Shown here: piece by piece, positions 9,652 to 21,049 of the stretch | Position numbering within the stretch: position 1 is the stretch's first letter | Layout of the letters: every line of letters starts with the position of its first letter | Origin: Hypomyces perniciosus | Lineage: Eukaryota; Ascomycota; Sordariomycetes; Hypocreales; Hypocreaceae | Direction of reading: 5' to 3' | NCBI GenBank assembly: GCA_008477525.1 | Contig: SPDT01000005.1 | Span: 1,364,001-1,428,000, forward strand | Length of the DNA stretch: 64,000 nucleotides | Position numbers and translations under genes: made by a program | Notes under the pieces: model-generated | Told to the model about the DNA's origin: nothing | The model's input: the letters and a program-made list of their open reading frames with translations, nothing else | The model's database searches: none

Positions 9652-12600
9652 ACGACATAATGCCGTTGGGATTTTTTTATTCATCTTTCAACTCGATCTG
9701 CGCACACAGATTGCCTCTTATCCCTCTACTATTTTGTTGTATTTTTTTTCCTCTTTTGGGAACATGATGAGACGCTGCTTTGGATGACGGCAAGGAGCCA
9801 GGCCACGGCAACCTAATACTATAATGTTATTTTTCTTCTTCCCTCCTTTCTCTCCGACGGGACGTTGGCGGCGTTGGATGGGAAACTCTTCAAATTGTAC
9901 ATACTATTTACGACAAAGTTTTATCCGTGGGATGGGGGTTGATATGCGGAGAAGGCCGGGGTCGGTGTTGCACGTCTTTTTGGAGGGATCATTCGCTATT
10001 TTCAGGAGCAAGTTTTTTTTTTTCAAGTATCATTCTTGTGTTTTCTCCTTTTTCACCTGTACCATATTTTCATCTTTATTGGAGGAGCATTTCTGCGGTG
10101 GGCAGGTGTTGATTCGCTGGGGGTTGTGTGGTTTTTCGCTGCTCATAACTTGTTACTTTGCTGGCGGTGGTCTTCAGGTATCATTGATGGGAGCAAAATC
10201 AAAAATTAGCATGGAGAATGTAAGTATGGAGATTTGAATCATGGTCGTCATGCACTTTTTATGACTTGACGGTTTTATGGCACATGGTGAACGTGGTTGA
10301 GATTGTTATATCCTTCATGGCAACCGCTGGGACTGGGCATGGGTCTGGTTCCTCGCTGTGTATTATTACCGCTGCTCTAGGTACTGTTGATCTACATACT
10401 CATGTTAATACTAGATTCTTCTACCTTGGGTGAGCAACTTGCATATCAAATTGACAATACTTCTTGGGTACTGTCTTGGGTCAGTTCAGGCTCATAGGTC
10501 TTCTATGCGTTTCCATATGATCTCCATTTGGTGTCTAAAACAGCATGAACGAAAACTATCTAGGGAAGAATCTCACTGGTTTTGGACATAGCGAGTGCTG
10601 GCAAATATTATGATTATATACTTGACTTCACCTGGCGCGTACTTGTAGGCTACCCTATACTTCGATGCCATTCAGCTTTGTCTCCTAAATGGTCCTTGTT
10701 GTGTAAGCGTTAATTGATGAATTGGCATATTTTGAAATATTCCAGTTTATGCTCTTTTGTGTATTTCTGTTCGATGATAATTGGAATTGATGCTACTACA
10801 GAGGGCCTGGCTATGAAGACAAAAGCTTTGTGAAAGCCCGGCAGTAGGATATTGAACAGATAGATGAAATGAATGACCAAGATGACAACATATGTGAAAC
10901 ACAAGTAATGTCACACCCACTCGTTTGAACACAAAGGGGCCTCATCCGGGTAATATAGTTCAGGGTACTACGTAGTGAGCGAGGAAGAATTGTCTTGTCT
11001 GCGGTGCATAAGACTCGACCGTCTAAGCCATACTCGAGAAGGCTCATTCATATTCGGAATAAACTCATAGTTTGCAGAATAGGCTATACATCAACATTGT
11101 CATAAAAAACTTTCTGTCTAATACATTTACGGCACCGTTCCGTAGAAGGGCGAGCGACACTGTTTGCAGGGGAACGTGTACTTAGGATTCGAGAGTTATC
11201 GTAATCGTACCTCCACTGTAGAGTACGAAGTACTATGATTAGTATACATGCAGGAGTCGTGGCTGGAGATGATCATTTACTACCCATCCTGCGCGAATCC
11301 CACGGCCCATGGCTTTGCAGAAGTTCACGCCCGAAGTTGAAGGATGCGAGCCGTTGACCTGCCGAACCAGGGCGGGCACATTGATATCCATCAACTACGA
11401 GTATTATACGAGAACTCCAACTGGCTTCGATTCAAGGTATGATAATAGTAGTACTAGAGCCTTGTCTGTAACAGCACTGCCTCGAGAATCTTCGGGGAAT
11501 ATTCTTTGTAACATCTGGGCAAATACCCAGAACGTTCGAGAATACTGCATCTGGTTAGTATTTTGTCCTGGTGCTCCCAAGAACACGGGACAATGGTATC
11601 CACGGTAAGCTCTTAATGAACATGGATGGTATGCCGAAAGACTCCACTTGTTGTGCAGGTAAAGCACTGCAAGCACTGCCAGATGGATGAACAACGATTG
11701 ACAAACAACGAAATAAAGCACATATAAATGTTTGCAAGAGGGTTGCAGGGTATTAGCTGAGGGAGTGGAGGCTTAGCCCGTGTTTCCAAGGGTGCTATGA
11801 TGTGAATCAACAATCAACATTTGAAACTCCCTCCTGTCTTGTGAAGCTTATTGAATGAAATGGGCTCCGATAGAAATACCGAAAAGTGGTCGGTGCGGTG
11901 CACAGAGAGAGTACAGTGGTAGTACTGTATTGGAAGTATTTGAATGCCTTTCCAAGACAAAATGACATTCTTCAGCAGGGCTAGGAATATTGTCCTGGAG
12001 AGGAGGACCCAGTGATTTGTGTCTCCAATCACCATTGGAAGGGATGACATGTATCTATGTCTTGCGTAGCATTGAGATCCCGTCTCTACGGAGTACTTTG
12101 GAGTAGTATTGTAGGACACCGCCAAAATGATCACACTTTCGGCTACTCCGGCTTCTGGGTGACGGCACTTGGCCCAAGAAATCAAAAGCAAAAAGTCAAG
12201 GCATCATCATCCCGAAAGCTCTAGCTTCACACACGGGACTTGATCAATAATATGGAGTAGTATGTATTAAGGGAGGTTTCCACCATTTTTAGCCTCCTCT
12301 CTTTCTGGAAAGATTCGAGGATGAATTAGGCAAGGCGTGGTTGCTAGAGGTGAGTGACTTTCGGGAATAGTCTGGTTTGCGATCCGAAACCAATGCTTTT
12401 GGCGGAGCACAAAGCCCTGATGCTGTCTGTGTAAGGCGAGATGTGAGAGTGGCTTGTGATTTATGTGCATGTGCTGCATTGTACTCGAAGCACATGGTTG
12501 AACTGTAGCGTTTTGCTCGTAGCACACACGCTTGCCGTACTTGTGCCTCCAGAAATACACGGTTTATTGGCATTCGGCACGCAATTTAGACGCCCTTGGC

Positions 12601-12910
12601 TTATTTCCTTTTCCCGTTGTCATTGACGACATCTCCCTTCCACGTGGAGATGCTAAAATTGAAAGGGAGTCAGGCTAACAGGGGTGAAGCTGGTCCAGCT
12701 GGAGAATGAGCCAGTCTGACTTGTCGACCTGAGACAGACAACACATTGAACACAACATCGTGCCACATCGCCAAGCTTCAGAGCTTTGCTTGCTGTGTGA
12801 TTGTTCAATGAGGTGCCTAACACCTACGAGTAGTATTATCAATTGATGAGCGAGATCTCTATGTTGGTAGTATTTTACTGTGGACTCCCATGGATATCTT
12901 TTAATGTGAG

Positions 12911-12942
12911 ATAATATAATATAATATAATATAATATAATAT
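12911..12942. repeat. ATAAT pentanucleotide microsatellite
   Basis: Six perfect ATAAT units plus two bases, followed by ATATACGGAGTAATATAG. It lies in the gene-free tract, 1.5 kb upstream of the CBM48 gene. Confidence 0.9.
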
Positions 12943-13816
12943 ATACGGAGTAATATAGTAATACACCTAGTACCTACTCCGTACGAAGTACTCTAGGTAC
13001 CTGAAGCTGTGGTGGAGGCCCATCCCATAGTATCAAGGTACCAAGCGGTACTTGGTCATATTATTCGTCGAGCGGCAATAAGAGAAGGCGGTGTCGCGAC
13101 ACGTTCGGTTGGGCTGGAAGCGAAGGGAACAAGCGACCGAAGCATCAGAGCCTAACATTTCCAATTCGATTTCAATCCCTCACCATTGGCAGCCATACAC
13201 TGTCCATCGCCATGACGTCGTTTCGCCTTGCAGTTCTGTGCTCTTCCCGAGAGACAGAATCGAACGAACATACGAGTACTCGTACTTCGTACTCACTCCG
13301 TGCACTAATACATACACCAAAGACCCGCCTCAAACCCTTTGGAGACGGCTGGAACACCCGTATCGTCCTCTGATTGGCGCTATGCAGCGTCCTCCTGCAT
13401 CACTTATCCCGGCTCGCCTCCCTCCAGCCATCCAATCAATCAGACGGCGTGCCTGCATGCTTCAGAGGCCTGTCCCTGTCGGACCCTGGCTGGATGGTCG
13501 TTGTACTGCTCCGTACTCCATAGGGAGGATTATACCTACGAGTACGGAGTACGCGGAGCCGTGCCAGCTTCGATGGTGAGGAGGTGATGTGAAGCAGCTG
13601 AGCTGAAATTTAGGACCGCCGCCCGTCGAAACCGGCGTCAATCTGTCTCTTTCTCTCTCTTTGATGACGGATTGTTAATCATATGGCGGGACAGATGGAT
13701 ACTCATTTGAGTGTTATCTGATAACCCTTCCATAGTCTGTCTGTCTGTCTCTTGTCGTCTGGAATCTAGCCTCATCTCATCGCCATCATTCCATTCATCC
13801 CTCTCAGTCCGCTTCG

Positions 13817-13836
13817 CAGAGAGAGAGAGAGAGAGA
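13817..13836. repeat. GA dinucleotide tract
   Basis: A run of about ten GA units in a pyrimidine-rich promoter or leader region. It is a simple repeat with no further structure seen. Confidence 0.7.
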
Positions 13837-14480
13837 CGGACGACGCCTCACAGCCTCTTCGCTTCGTTCCCAGCCGGGCCTGGATATTCATGCCCCCTCG
13901 CAGTCCCGCGCTCTCTGCAACAGTCGCTGTGCCGGAATTTCATACAATATATTCTCGCGATTTCAATACCTGACCATCGCCTCGAAACCCCTGCCCATCA
14001 CGCCTTTTTTTTATTCAACATATCTATATTATATCTGTTCTGCCCACCCGCTTCCAAATCGCACCTCGGAACGCAGAATTTCTTTTAATCCTTAATTCCA
14101 ACTGTTAAGCGCCGGGCGCATTCGTCGACAGCTTTCCACCACTCGCTCATCGCAACCGCCGGCACTATTAACCAACTATCGTCCTCCCAGACCCATCTCG
14201 GCGCTTGCAGACACCCAGCGCGCCATCGCCATTAGTCAATCGCTGCGCCTGAGCTCTTGGGTTCTGGCGCATATTCAAACATTCGACGAGTCTGCCGTGT
14301 TTCACCCTCCGAAGCTGCATCTCACTACTACACCAAGCAGCCCCAGTCCACCAGCTGCTGGGGTGTTGCTGCAGGGAAAATAGACGCTTGGATTAAACGT
14401 CACCACGACTGAAGCTCACGCTGCCCTTTAATAAAGCTTTGCTGCCGCCACCTGACGTTCGTTTTAATCTTTGCTTCGTC

Positions 14481-16824
14481 ATGGATCCGACAACGACGCT
14501 TGTTACCTTCTTGTTGTGAGTGTGTGCTGGGTTCTCATTCCCTGTTCTTTCTTTTTCTCGTACTACTACTTCGTACTTCGTACTACTTTTCGATTCCATA
14601 CGATTGCCTTGTCTTGGTTATTGTTGTCTTTGCTTCTTTTTTTCAAGCCCTTCCACCGGGTTTGTCTTGTCTCTCGTTCACTGGTTTGATACGGGCACAT
14701 TCACGAGCCGTTCATTTCTTCCGTCGCTATCAGACTCGTCCATTGACGCCTGTTTTTTCTTTTGCCTGACGGCCTATCCAGTCCATCGGGTTTGGTCTCG
14801 TGTGGAACACGGCAGACCCTTGGATTGTTTGTTGCCTGAGCGTCTGGATGATCAGCGTGGCCTTCAGCCCGCCATTTCACACCCCAGCATACTCTTGCCA
14901 GCCCATTGGTATGATCTCGTCATTGTTCTGCCCAATTCTCCTCTGTCTTGTCCTGCCCATGCTAGTCTGGATCCTTGTTCATTATTTTTTTTGTCAACAC
15001 CACTTGAAGGCCTTGCATTACTGGGCATCACCCTTGTTCAACTCGTCAGCCCTATGCTCCTGCGAGTAGTCCTTGCCACCAACGGATCCTCATGAGTGAA
15101 TATTGGATCCTAGTCTGTGCTAGTCTACTGCCTGTTTCTCATGGCACACGTTCTAGCCCCCATGACATTCACAACAAGCCTTGTGACAATGGACTTGAGC
15201 TGACGTATAATCTCAGTCAAACCGACCCTTCAGTCCAATCTGTGCAGCTCATTGGCTCCTGGGATAACTTTTCCACGTGCTATACCATGGAGCGGGATAT
15301 CCGACGGGGCCGTGACCAGTGGAGGGGGTGTTTCTCATTCAAGAACATTGTTCACGACGACGGCGCCCGCCATGACTACAAGAGGAATGGGGGCCTCAAA
15401 ATGGGTCACACCTATTATTACTACGTATGTCTTCATATGCTCTCCCCATCCTTCTATCGCGTATTATATATGCTTGACTTGACCAGAGTCAAGCTTGCTC
15501 CTTACGTCCACTCATTTTCACGATCCACTTGACTTACACCAAGGGTTTCCTTTAGTACGAGGTGGACGGATCGACGGAGACTTACGATCCCACCATGCCT
15601 TACACTACAGCATGTCCCTACATGCCAGGCCAGGCGGTCAACACTTTGAATGTTCCTGTTGAACGTACGTTGCGCCACCGCAGTGCTTCCATGAACTCTA
15701 TGCATCAAGAAAACTTCATGACAATGAACCCCGAAGCCAAATTCAGCAACCCGAAACCGGTGACCCCTGTGCCCTCTGATGCTAGCAACAACCACCGGAC
15801 AGGCTCTGCCCCCTCGATCATGCATCACTGCTCCTCATCACGCTCCCTTTCGCCCGCCCCCTCATGGAGACGTTTCTTTTTTCGCAAGTTGCAAAACCTC
15901 GAAGCTCAGCGTGAGCGTTCACTCGAGCGTGATGATAGTGATGACGGGGATGACCTTTCCTTTACTTCCTACGACAAAGTCATCTCCCTCTCCACACAAG
16001 TTAGTTATTACAGTCGTACGTCAACACCGACAGAGGGTAGCCGGACCAGAGATATCTCTCCCGAGTCTCTGCGTCGGTTCTTGTGCGAAGATGTCCCTGC
16101 TACTCGCCCCAATTTCACCTCGGCTGCACAGCCAACCTTGGCAATACCCGACATTTTTGATGAGGAGACCGACGACGACGACAATTTTGCGACTTCTGCT
16201 GTTTCGGAGAACCTGCCTTACATCACAGGCCTTTCACCACCGCCTTTTCAACGCTCGGCATCATCGGAGTCTATGTCCCTTGCTGCTACCGATTTGAGTT
16301 CCTCGACTCTTAGACCTGCGAACCCCTTGCCACAACCAAGGTTGGAGGTACGGTCCAATGTCTCTGGCAAGCATGCCAACCCTACACTACCAAAAATCGA
16401 AACTCAATCTATCCCTCGCTTGTCTATCTCGGCTGGCGCAAGTGCTATTGCATCTCCCACATCTTTCTCCCCGGAGTATGAACCCATGACATTCTATGAT
16501 TCCAATGACGAAGACGATGACATCTTGTCAAGCAACGATGATGACACTCTTACGTTCCTCTCACTCCGTCCCGCTTGTACGTTTCAACAACAAGCCTTTG
16601 AAGGCTATAGCTTGCCCCAACAGGCCGAAGAAGGCAAGCGCATGTTGAACTCCCAGCAAACGTTTGCAAGCTTCAATTCGCCCAAACTACTCCCGAGAGA
16701 GGACTCGGGCATTCCTGTCAATGGATCCAATTTATTGGGCACACACATCGATTCTGGACTCGATGACTTCATCAGCGAACTGGGTTGGATTGTGGATGTC
16801 ATCGGCACCACTGGCGGCAACTAA
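14481..16824 (+). CDS. AMPK-beta/CBM48-type glycogen-binding domain protein, disordered C terminus
   Basis: Three exons (14481-14515, 15157-15424, 15556-16824) give 523 residues. Exon 1 encodes MDPTTTLVTFLF with the last codon split over a 641-base intron (donor GTGAGT, acceptor TTCTAG), unusually long for this genome. The next 110 residues contain VQLIGSWDNF, RRGRDQWRGCFSF and GHTYYYYYEVDG, the three strands and aromatic positions of the E-set carbohydrate-binding module found in AMPK beta subunits (CBM48). The remaining 400 residues are low-complexity, serine-rich, with acidic runs (ETDDDDN; SNDEDDD) and no catalytic domain. Fungal proteins of this architecture are conserved in Pezizomycotina but functionally uncharacterised as far as I know; glycogen binding or sensing is inferred from the module. 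The far N-terminal exon is supported by phase and by recall of similar proteins starting MD-TT-LVTFLF. Confidence 0.85.
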
Positions 16825-17833
16825 ACCGCACCAGTACCTACAGTAATACTATACTATATCTTCGACTCTACTGTTCACTCATTTCCTCTATATGTCTTCA
16901 TATGCCCCAGTGGCATTGCTCACACAGCACCAAATCTACGTGGCCCCCGTGTCCACACAAACACACGAACATTAGACACATTTTGTACTTGGTATCTATC
17001 GACATGCTCCGTTGCCCATCATGCAACTGGACTCGGACTGTTTTTCTTGGCGTTGTCTGGACATATGATTTACATGGCGCAACACTGGCCCTAAGGAAAG
17101 GGTATGGCCCATACACGGTCAAAGGATTTTCATTTTGTTTTCATCTATAAATACCCCTTTCCTTGATGAAACTCAACAGGTTTGAGGCCGAATGAAAACA
17201 ACGAAGCTTTAGAGAAGCTCGTGCTCGGGAAAGGGAGGGTGGAAGAGTGGTCAGGAAAGGAAAATTGGAGGTGATGACTCGGATGAGAGCGATAATGTGA
17301 GACGTGGCCGTAACGCAGTATGTCTCGGATCTAGACGTCGGGGTTGATACTATGGGAGAGGGAAATTTCTTGCTCATGGTCGAGTCATGTGATTAGTGAG
17401 TTGTTCCGAAGATGGACGGACGCATGATAGCAAGAGAGAAAAAGAAACGAATCCCGAAACTCGATCTTATGTGTGTGCTCTATAATTATCGTAAGATTAG
17501 ATGGCGCTGGCACTAACGCGAAATCAAGCCTGAATCATGAAGAGGCTAGCTGAACGGAAAACTTGCGAGAAAATCTTTTTGCACGGACATGTGCTGTTTG
17601 ATTGAATTGTCTTACGGTGACATGCCAACTGGACATGAGCAGCTGAAGTGAGAATGGGTATCTTGTTTGTTATCTTGTTGGGTAGGTAGGTAGACATCTA
17701 AGCTACTTGTACGCGATTTATCGGATTCATCTTCTACTAGTAGTACATGGAATTGTACTCGTCCAGAACCTTGTGCAAACTTTGATCGTACACTAATAAC
17801 GCCGATATCATCACCTGTGAACGCCGGCAGACC
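16825..17833. other. Convergent 1.0-kb spacer, CBM48 gene / swc2
   Basis: This spacer holds the two 3' flanks. No gene, tRNA or repeat of note is visible, only moderately AT-rich DNA and a short GTAGGTAGGTAG run near 17682. Confidence 0.5.
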
Positions 17834-20412
17834 CTATTGTGTTGAGACTGCTCCATCGACTGGCTGAGGTTGAGGTTGACCCTGGGGTTGTGATTGCGTC
17901 TGTTGTGGTGTTTCTTGTGGCCTAGACCCTTCGGCTAATGGTATCGGTTTTGGTTGTTGCTGTTGTAATTGGGGTTGTTGCGGCTGTTGAGGAGGCGGTT
18001 GTTGTTGCGCTTGTTGTGGTAACTGCTGGACTTGCTTTTGCGGTTGCTGTTGAATTTGTTGCGGTTTCTGATGCTGCTGTTGCGCCTGTATTGTTGATGT
18101 CGGTGGTGGTGGCTGTAATTGCGGCTGTTGCCTTTGCAATTGTGGCATCTGTGCTGGCTGTTGCGGTAGTTGGCCACTAGCATTTGCCTGAGCCCCCTTC
18201 TCCTGTGTTGATGTCTCCTTGCCCTGACCCGACTTTTCCTTCTCTTCGGCAGTTCTTCCAGGGGCGTTCGGGTTAAGGAAACGTTCTGACACACCACGAG
18301 CGGCCACTTTGCCGCTACCTACCCACGCGTTGAGAATCCTGCTCCAGTTGTGCTCGCCACGAGTGAGGCGCTGGATCTCACGGTAGGCATAGGCATTGTA
18401 ATACGGCAGACCCGTTCTTGGATCGCGGTAACGGGCAGGGAGGTTGGTAATAACGCACATGGGGTTGGGTGCGGGTTCTACAGGAGAATATGTCAATAAG
18501 AGCCACGATTCTTCTTTTAATATAGGGGCTAGGAAGACGAAAAAAAGAGGAAAAAGGGCCACATACTGGCAAGCCTGTTCATCTTTCGCCCGAATAGGAT
18601 TTGCGTCTGAATGCTTTTATCCCTGATGGCGTTCTCGTCAAAATTCTGAAAGATGATGGCATTTCGGGTGGTCGTCTCTGGGTTTGCGATAGAGGCCGAC
18701 GGAGGCGGTGGCTCTGAAAGACTAGGACTTGCTGATTTACTTATTGATGTTGCCTCTACCTCTATGGGCTTGAGCATAACATCCCGGAGAAACGGCTCGG
18801 CCACGGTGGTGGTGTTGGTGGTGGCGCCAGAGGTCGACTCCGGTGATTGTCCTTGAGATGATGGCGCCGGACTAGGCCCATGCTGAGAAGTGTTTGGAGG
18901 AGCAAGGAAGCTGGACTTTGGGTTCGTATTGGGGTGATAATCGATACACATTGATGGCGGAGGAGCGAGTACTGGTGCAGCCAGAACACTAGATGGTTTG
19001 CTGGCTTCTGGCGGCCGGGTAATACCAATTCCGGAGGGCGTCGCTAGAGGGGACGCCGGAGGAGGCGTAGATGTCGGTGCAGCTAAACCACTCAATGGCG
19101 GTGGGGGTATAGGCGGCATGGCCATGAGCCGCGGACGTTGCTGGATATCATCCTCTTGCTTTGCTGCAGTGGGAGGAGGCGACGGTGCAGCAGCCGGGGA
19201 TAACCTTGACGGTGGATATTGTTGAGCTTGTGTCTCTATAGGGGTTGTATTCGCTGCCGTGTTCTCTTGCTTCGTCGGAGGTGTAGACTCATTGGCTTGC
19301 GGTTCTGCTGCAGGTGGTGGATGTACTTCATTCGATTGCTGCTGTTGTGTTGAGTCTGGTTTCGACGACTGGGCAATAGCAGCATCACCCGCTGGCGGTT
19401 GTCCGTCATTTTTCTGACCCTCTTGAGCATTGTTCTCCTTGTCAACTTCTTTGTCCTTGGCATTGGCCTTGTCCTTGCCCCCTTTGTCGGCCTTTTCTCT
19501 CCTCCTTTTGGGTTTCTCCTCTTCAATGACAACTCGCCGTGCCTCACCAATTCCGGTCCAGAAAGTAATAACAGGGCCCTTGAGTGTCCTTTGATTGAGA
19601 GCTGCCAGCTTCGCCCTCCGCTCTTCCTCCCTTTGCTTCTCTGCCACCTCCCAGCGGTTCAGGCTCTTGCTGTTGCGCTTCTCCACAATGGCTGCCTCGC
19701 GTAACCGCTCCTCCTGCGTCATGGGGGGCTTCTTAAGCGCCTCCAACTTCGCTGCCTTCTTCTGCATCTGCTCCAGCTGCTTGAGCCGCCTCTCCTCCCG
19801 CTCCATCATTTGCTGATGAAGCTGCTCTTTGGACATGCGTGTAGTCTTGCGCGATGACGCTCGGGTGGGGAGATCCGCTGGCGAGGGTAACCAGGAGGTG
19901 CGCTCTGATTTCTTCTTGGGGCGCGGTACAGGCGTCGGCGTCGAGGTGTCTGATGCTGTCGGGTCGATGCGGACCTTCTTCCTGAACTTGGCTGGGATGG
20001 CGTCCTGGGTCTTTCGCTTGCGTTGGGCAGCACGCCGTTCTTTGGCCTGTCGCTCGAGTTCCTTCTCGCCTTCAAAATCTTCGCCAGCATTGTTGTCATC
20101 TTCAGAGTCAGAAGACGAGTCCATCTGGACGTCAGACGCATCCTCCCCTGCGTCTGTAAATCCATAGTCATTCTCGTCCTCGGCGAACAGGAGCTCCAGA
20201 TCAGAGTCCGGTTCCTCATTTGCCAGCATCGACTTCATGCGATTGCCGGCCGTAGACCGTCGCGCTCGTGTCGTAGCGAGCCATTCTATGCGATTTGTCT
20301 CGGGTTCGCTGTCGGAACTGTTGGAGGAGCTATCGGAGTCGCTTGGTGGCGGGTTGGACAACGGAGACTCGTCCCTGTCGGACGGCCTCGACTCCGAATC
20401 CATCACAGACAT
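17834..20412 (-). CDS. swc2: SWR1-complex subunit Swc2 / YL1 (Vps72), H2A.Z chaperone
   Basis: Exon 1 (18567-20412) and exon 2 (17834-18477), separated by an 89-base GT-AG intron, encode 829 residues. The N-terminal 250 residues are the YL1 domain: TTRARRSTAGNRMKSML, the acidic ELLFAEDENDYGF block and the basic, arginine/lysine-rich helix ending near RWEVAEKQREEERRAKL. In yeast this part binds H2A.Z-H2B. The junction restores the conserved YL1 C-terminal motif KPAPNPMCVITNLPARYRDP, followed by TGLPYYNAYAYREIQRL. The central 300 residues and the final 130 are disordered; the tail is almost entirely glutamine and proline (bases 17860-18170). The protein deposits H2A.Z into nucleosomes as part of the nuclear SWR1 remodeller. 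It is somewhat longer than yeast Swc2 (about 795 residues), mainly through the Q-rich end. Confidence 0.94.
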
Positions 20413-21049
20413 GAGGTTGAATAGTTTAGGCGTATTTCATGTCCTCTTGACGCACCAGTCGGTAGTGGCCTCATCGGAGCGCGCTGTGGAAGAGTGACAC
20501 TTTCGATGGAGGGGAAAACGCGTTTGTGATCAGGCAATGGCAAAATTTCCGTCTGCTGACATCAGTGGAAGACAGACATACTACGGAGTACTAGCAACAC
20601 ACACGAGTACGCCAATAAAAATCCCTGGACTTTGTTCAGTAGAATGACTTAGAATAAATCCAGTACACAAAAATTCTTTACATCCAACGCCGTATTTTAT
20701 TTCAACTCAGTCGCTCACTTAGAGTCTCTCACTTGGAGTATTCCAAGGAATCGAAGCAACGCTCCGTGTCCAGCGTGGTTTGATCTTAATATATTCACAT
20801 TTCTTCCGTCTATGCCAGTTTCGCTGTCCTGCTACGTGCAGTTGTAACACCGCATCCAAGCCTCGTCAAATCCAAACCCAGTAACCCAAGAAGCTGTATC
20901 CGTATGCATGCTACTCCAAATAAATATTATCACTAACGCCATGAAAGGTAGCCCCTCAGATCTCAGTGCCCGCCAATCAATCTACTAAACCAAAAAGACA
21001 ATGTCATATCTCACTGCCGAATGCACATCATGCTCATTCTCTCAGCCGC
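20413..21049. other. 0.64-kb spacer: swc2 promoter and atg15 3' flank
   Basis: This spacer contains the swc2 promoter (next to 20412) and the atg15 3' flank. One copy of the dispersed motif (CTACGGAGTACTAG) lies at about 20581. No gene is seen. Confidence 0.5.

Larger units (their letters stand above)
9652..14480. other. 4.8-kb gene-free tract upstream of the CBM48 gene
   Basis: No frame in this stretch shows a recognisable domain, consistent codon use or plausible exon chaining. The left part (9652-10300) is T-rich 3' flank of sur2. The middle is of mixed composition with many copies of the dispersed TACGGAGTA/TACGAAGTA motif (near 11225, 12090, 12945, 12975, 13270 and 13505-13555). The right part (13600-14470) is pyrimidine-rich with TCTG and GA repeats, as expected for a strong fungal promoter and long 5' leader of the gene starting at 14481. 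Short reading frames here are treated as chance. Confidence 0.6.

Noticed and set aside
13091..13579. 162-residue plus-strand frame in the gene-free tract
   Set aside because: No domain and unlikely composition; it contains several copies of the dispersed TACGAGTA motif as codons.
14516..15156. 191-residue frame (14520-15095) rich in Phe, Leu and Ser
   Set aside because: It lies in the pyrimidine-rich first intron of the CBM48 gene; the composition reflects T/C-rich DNA.
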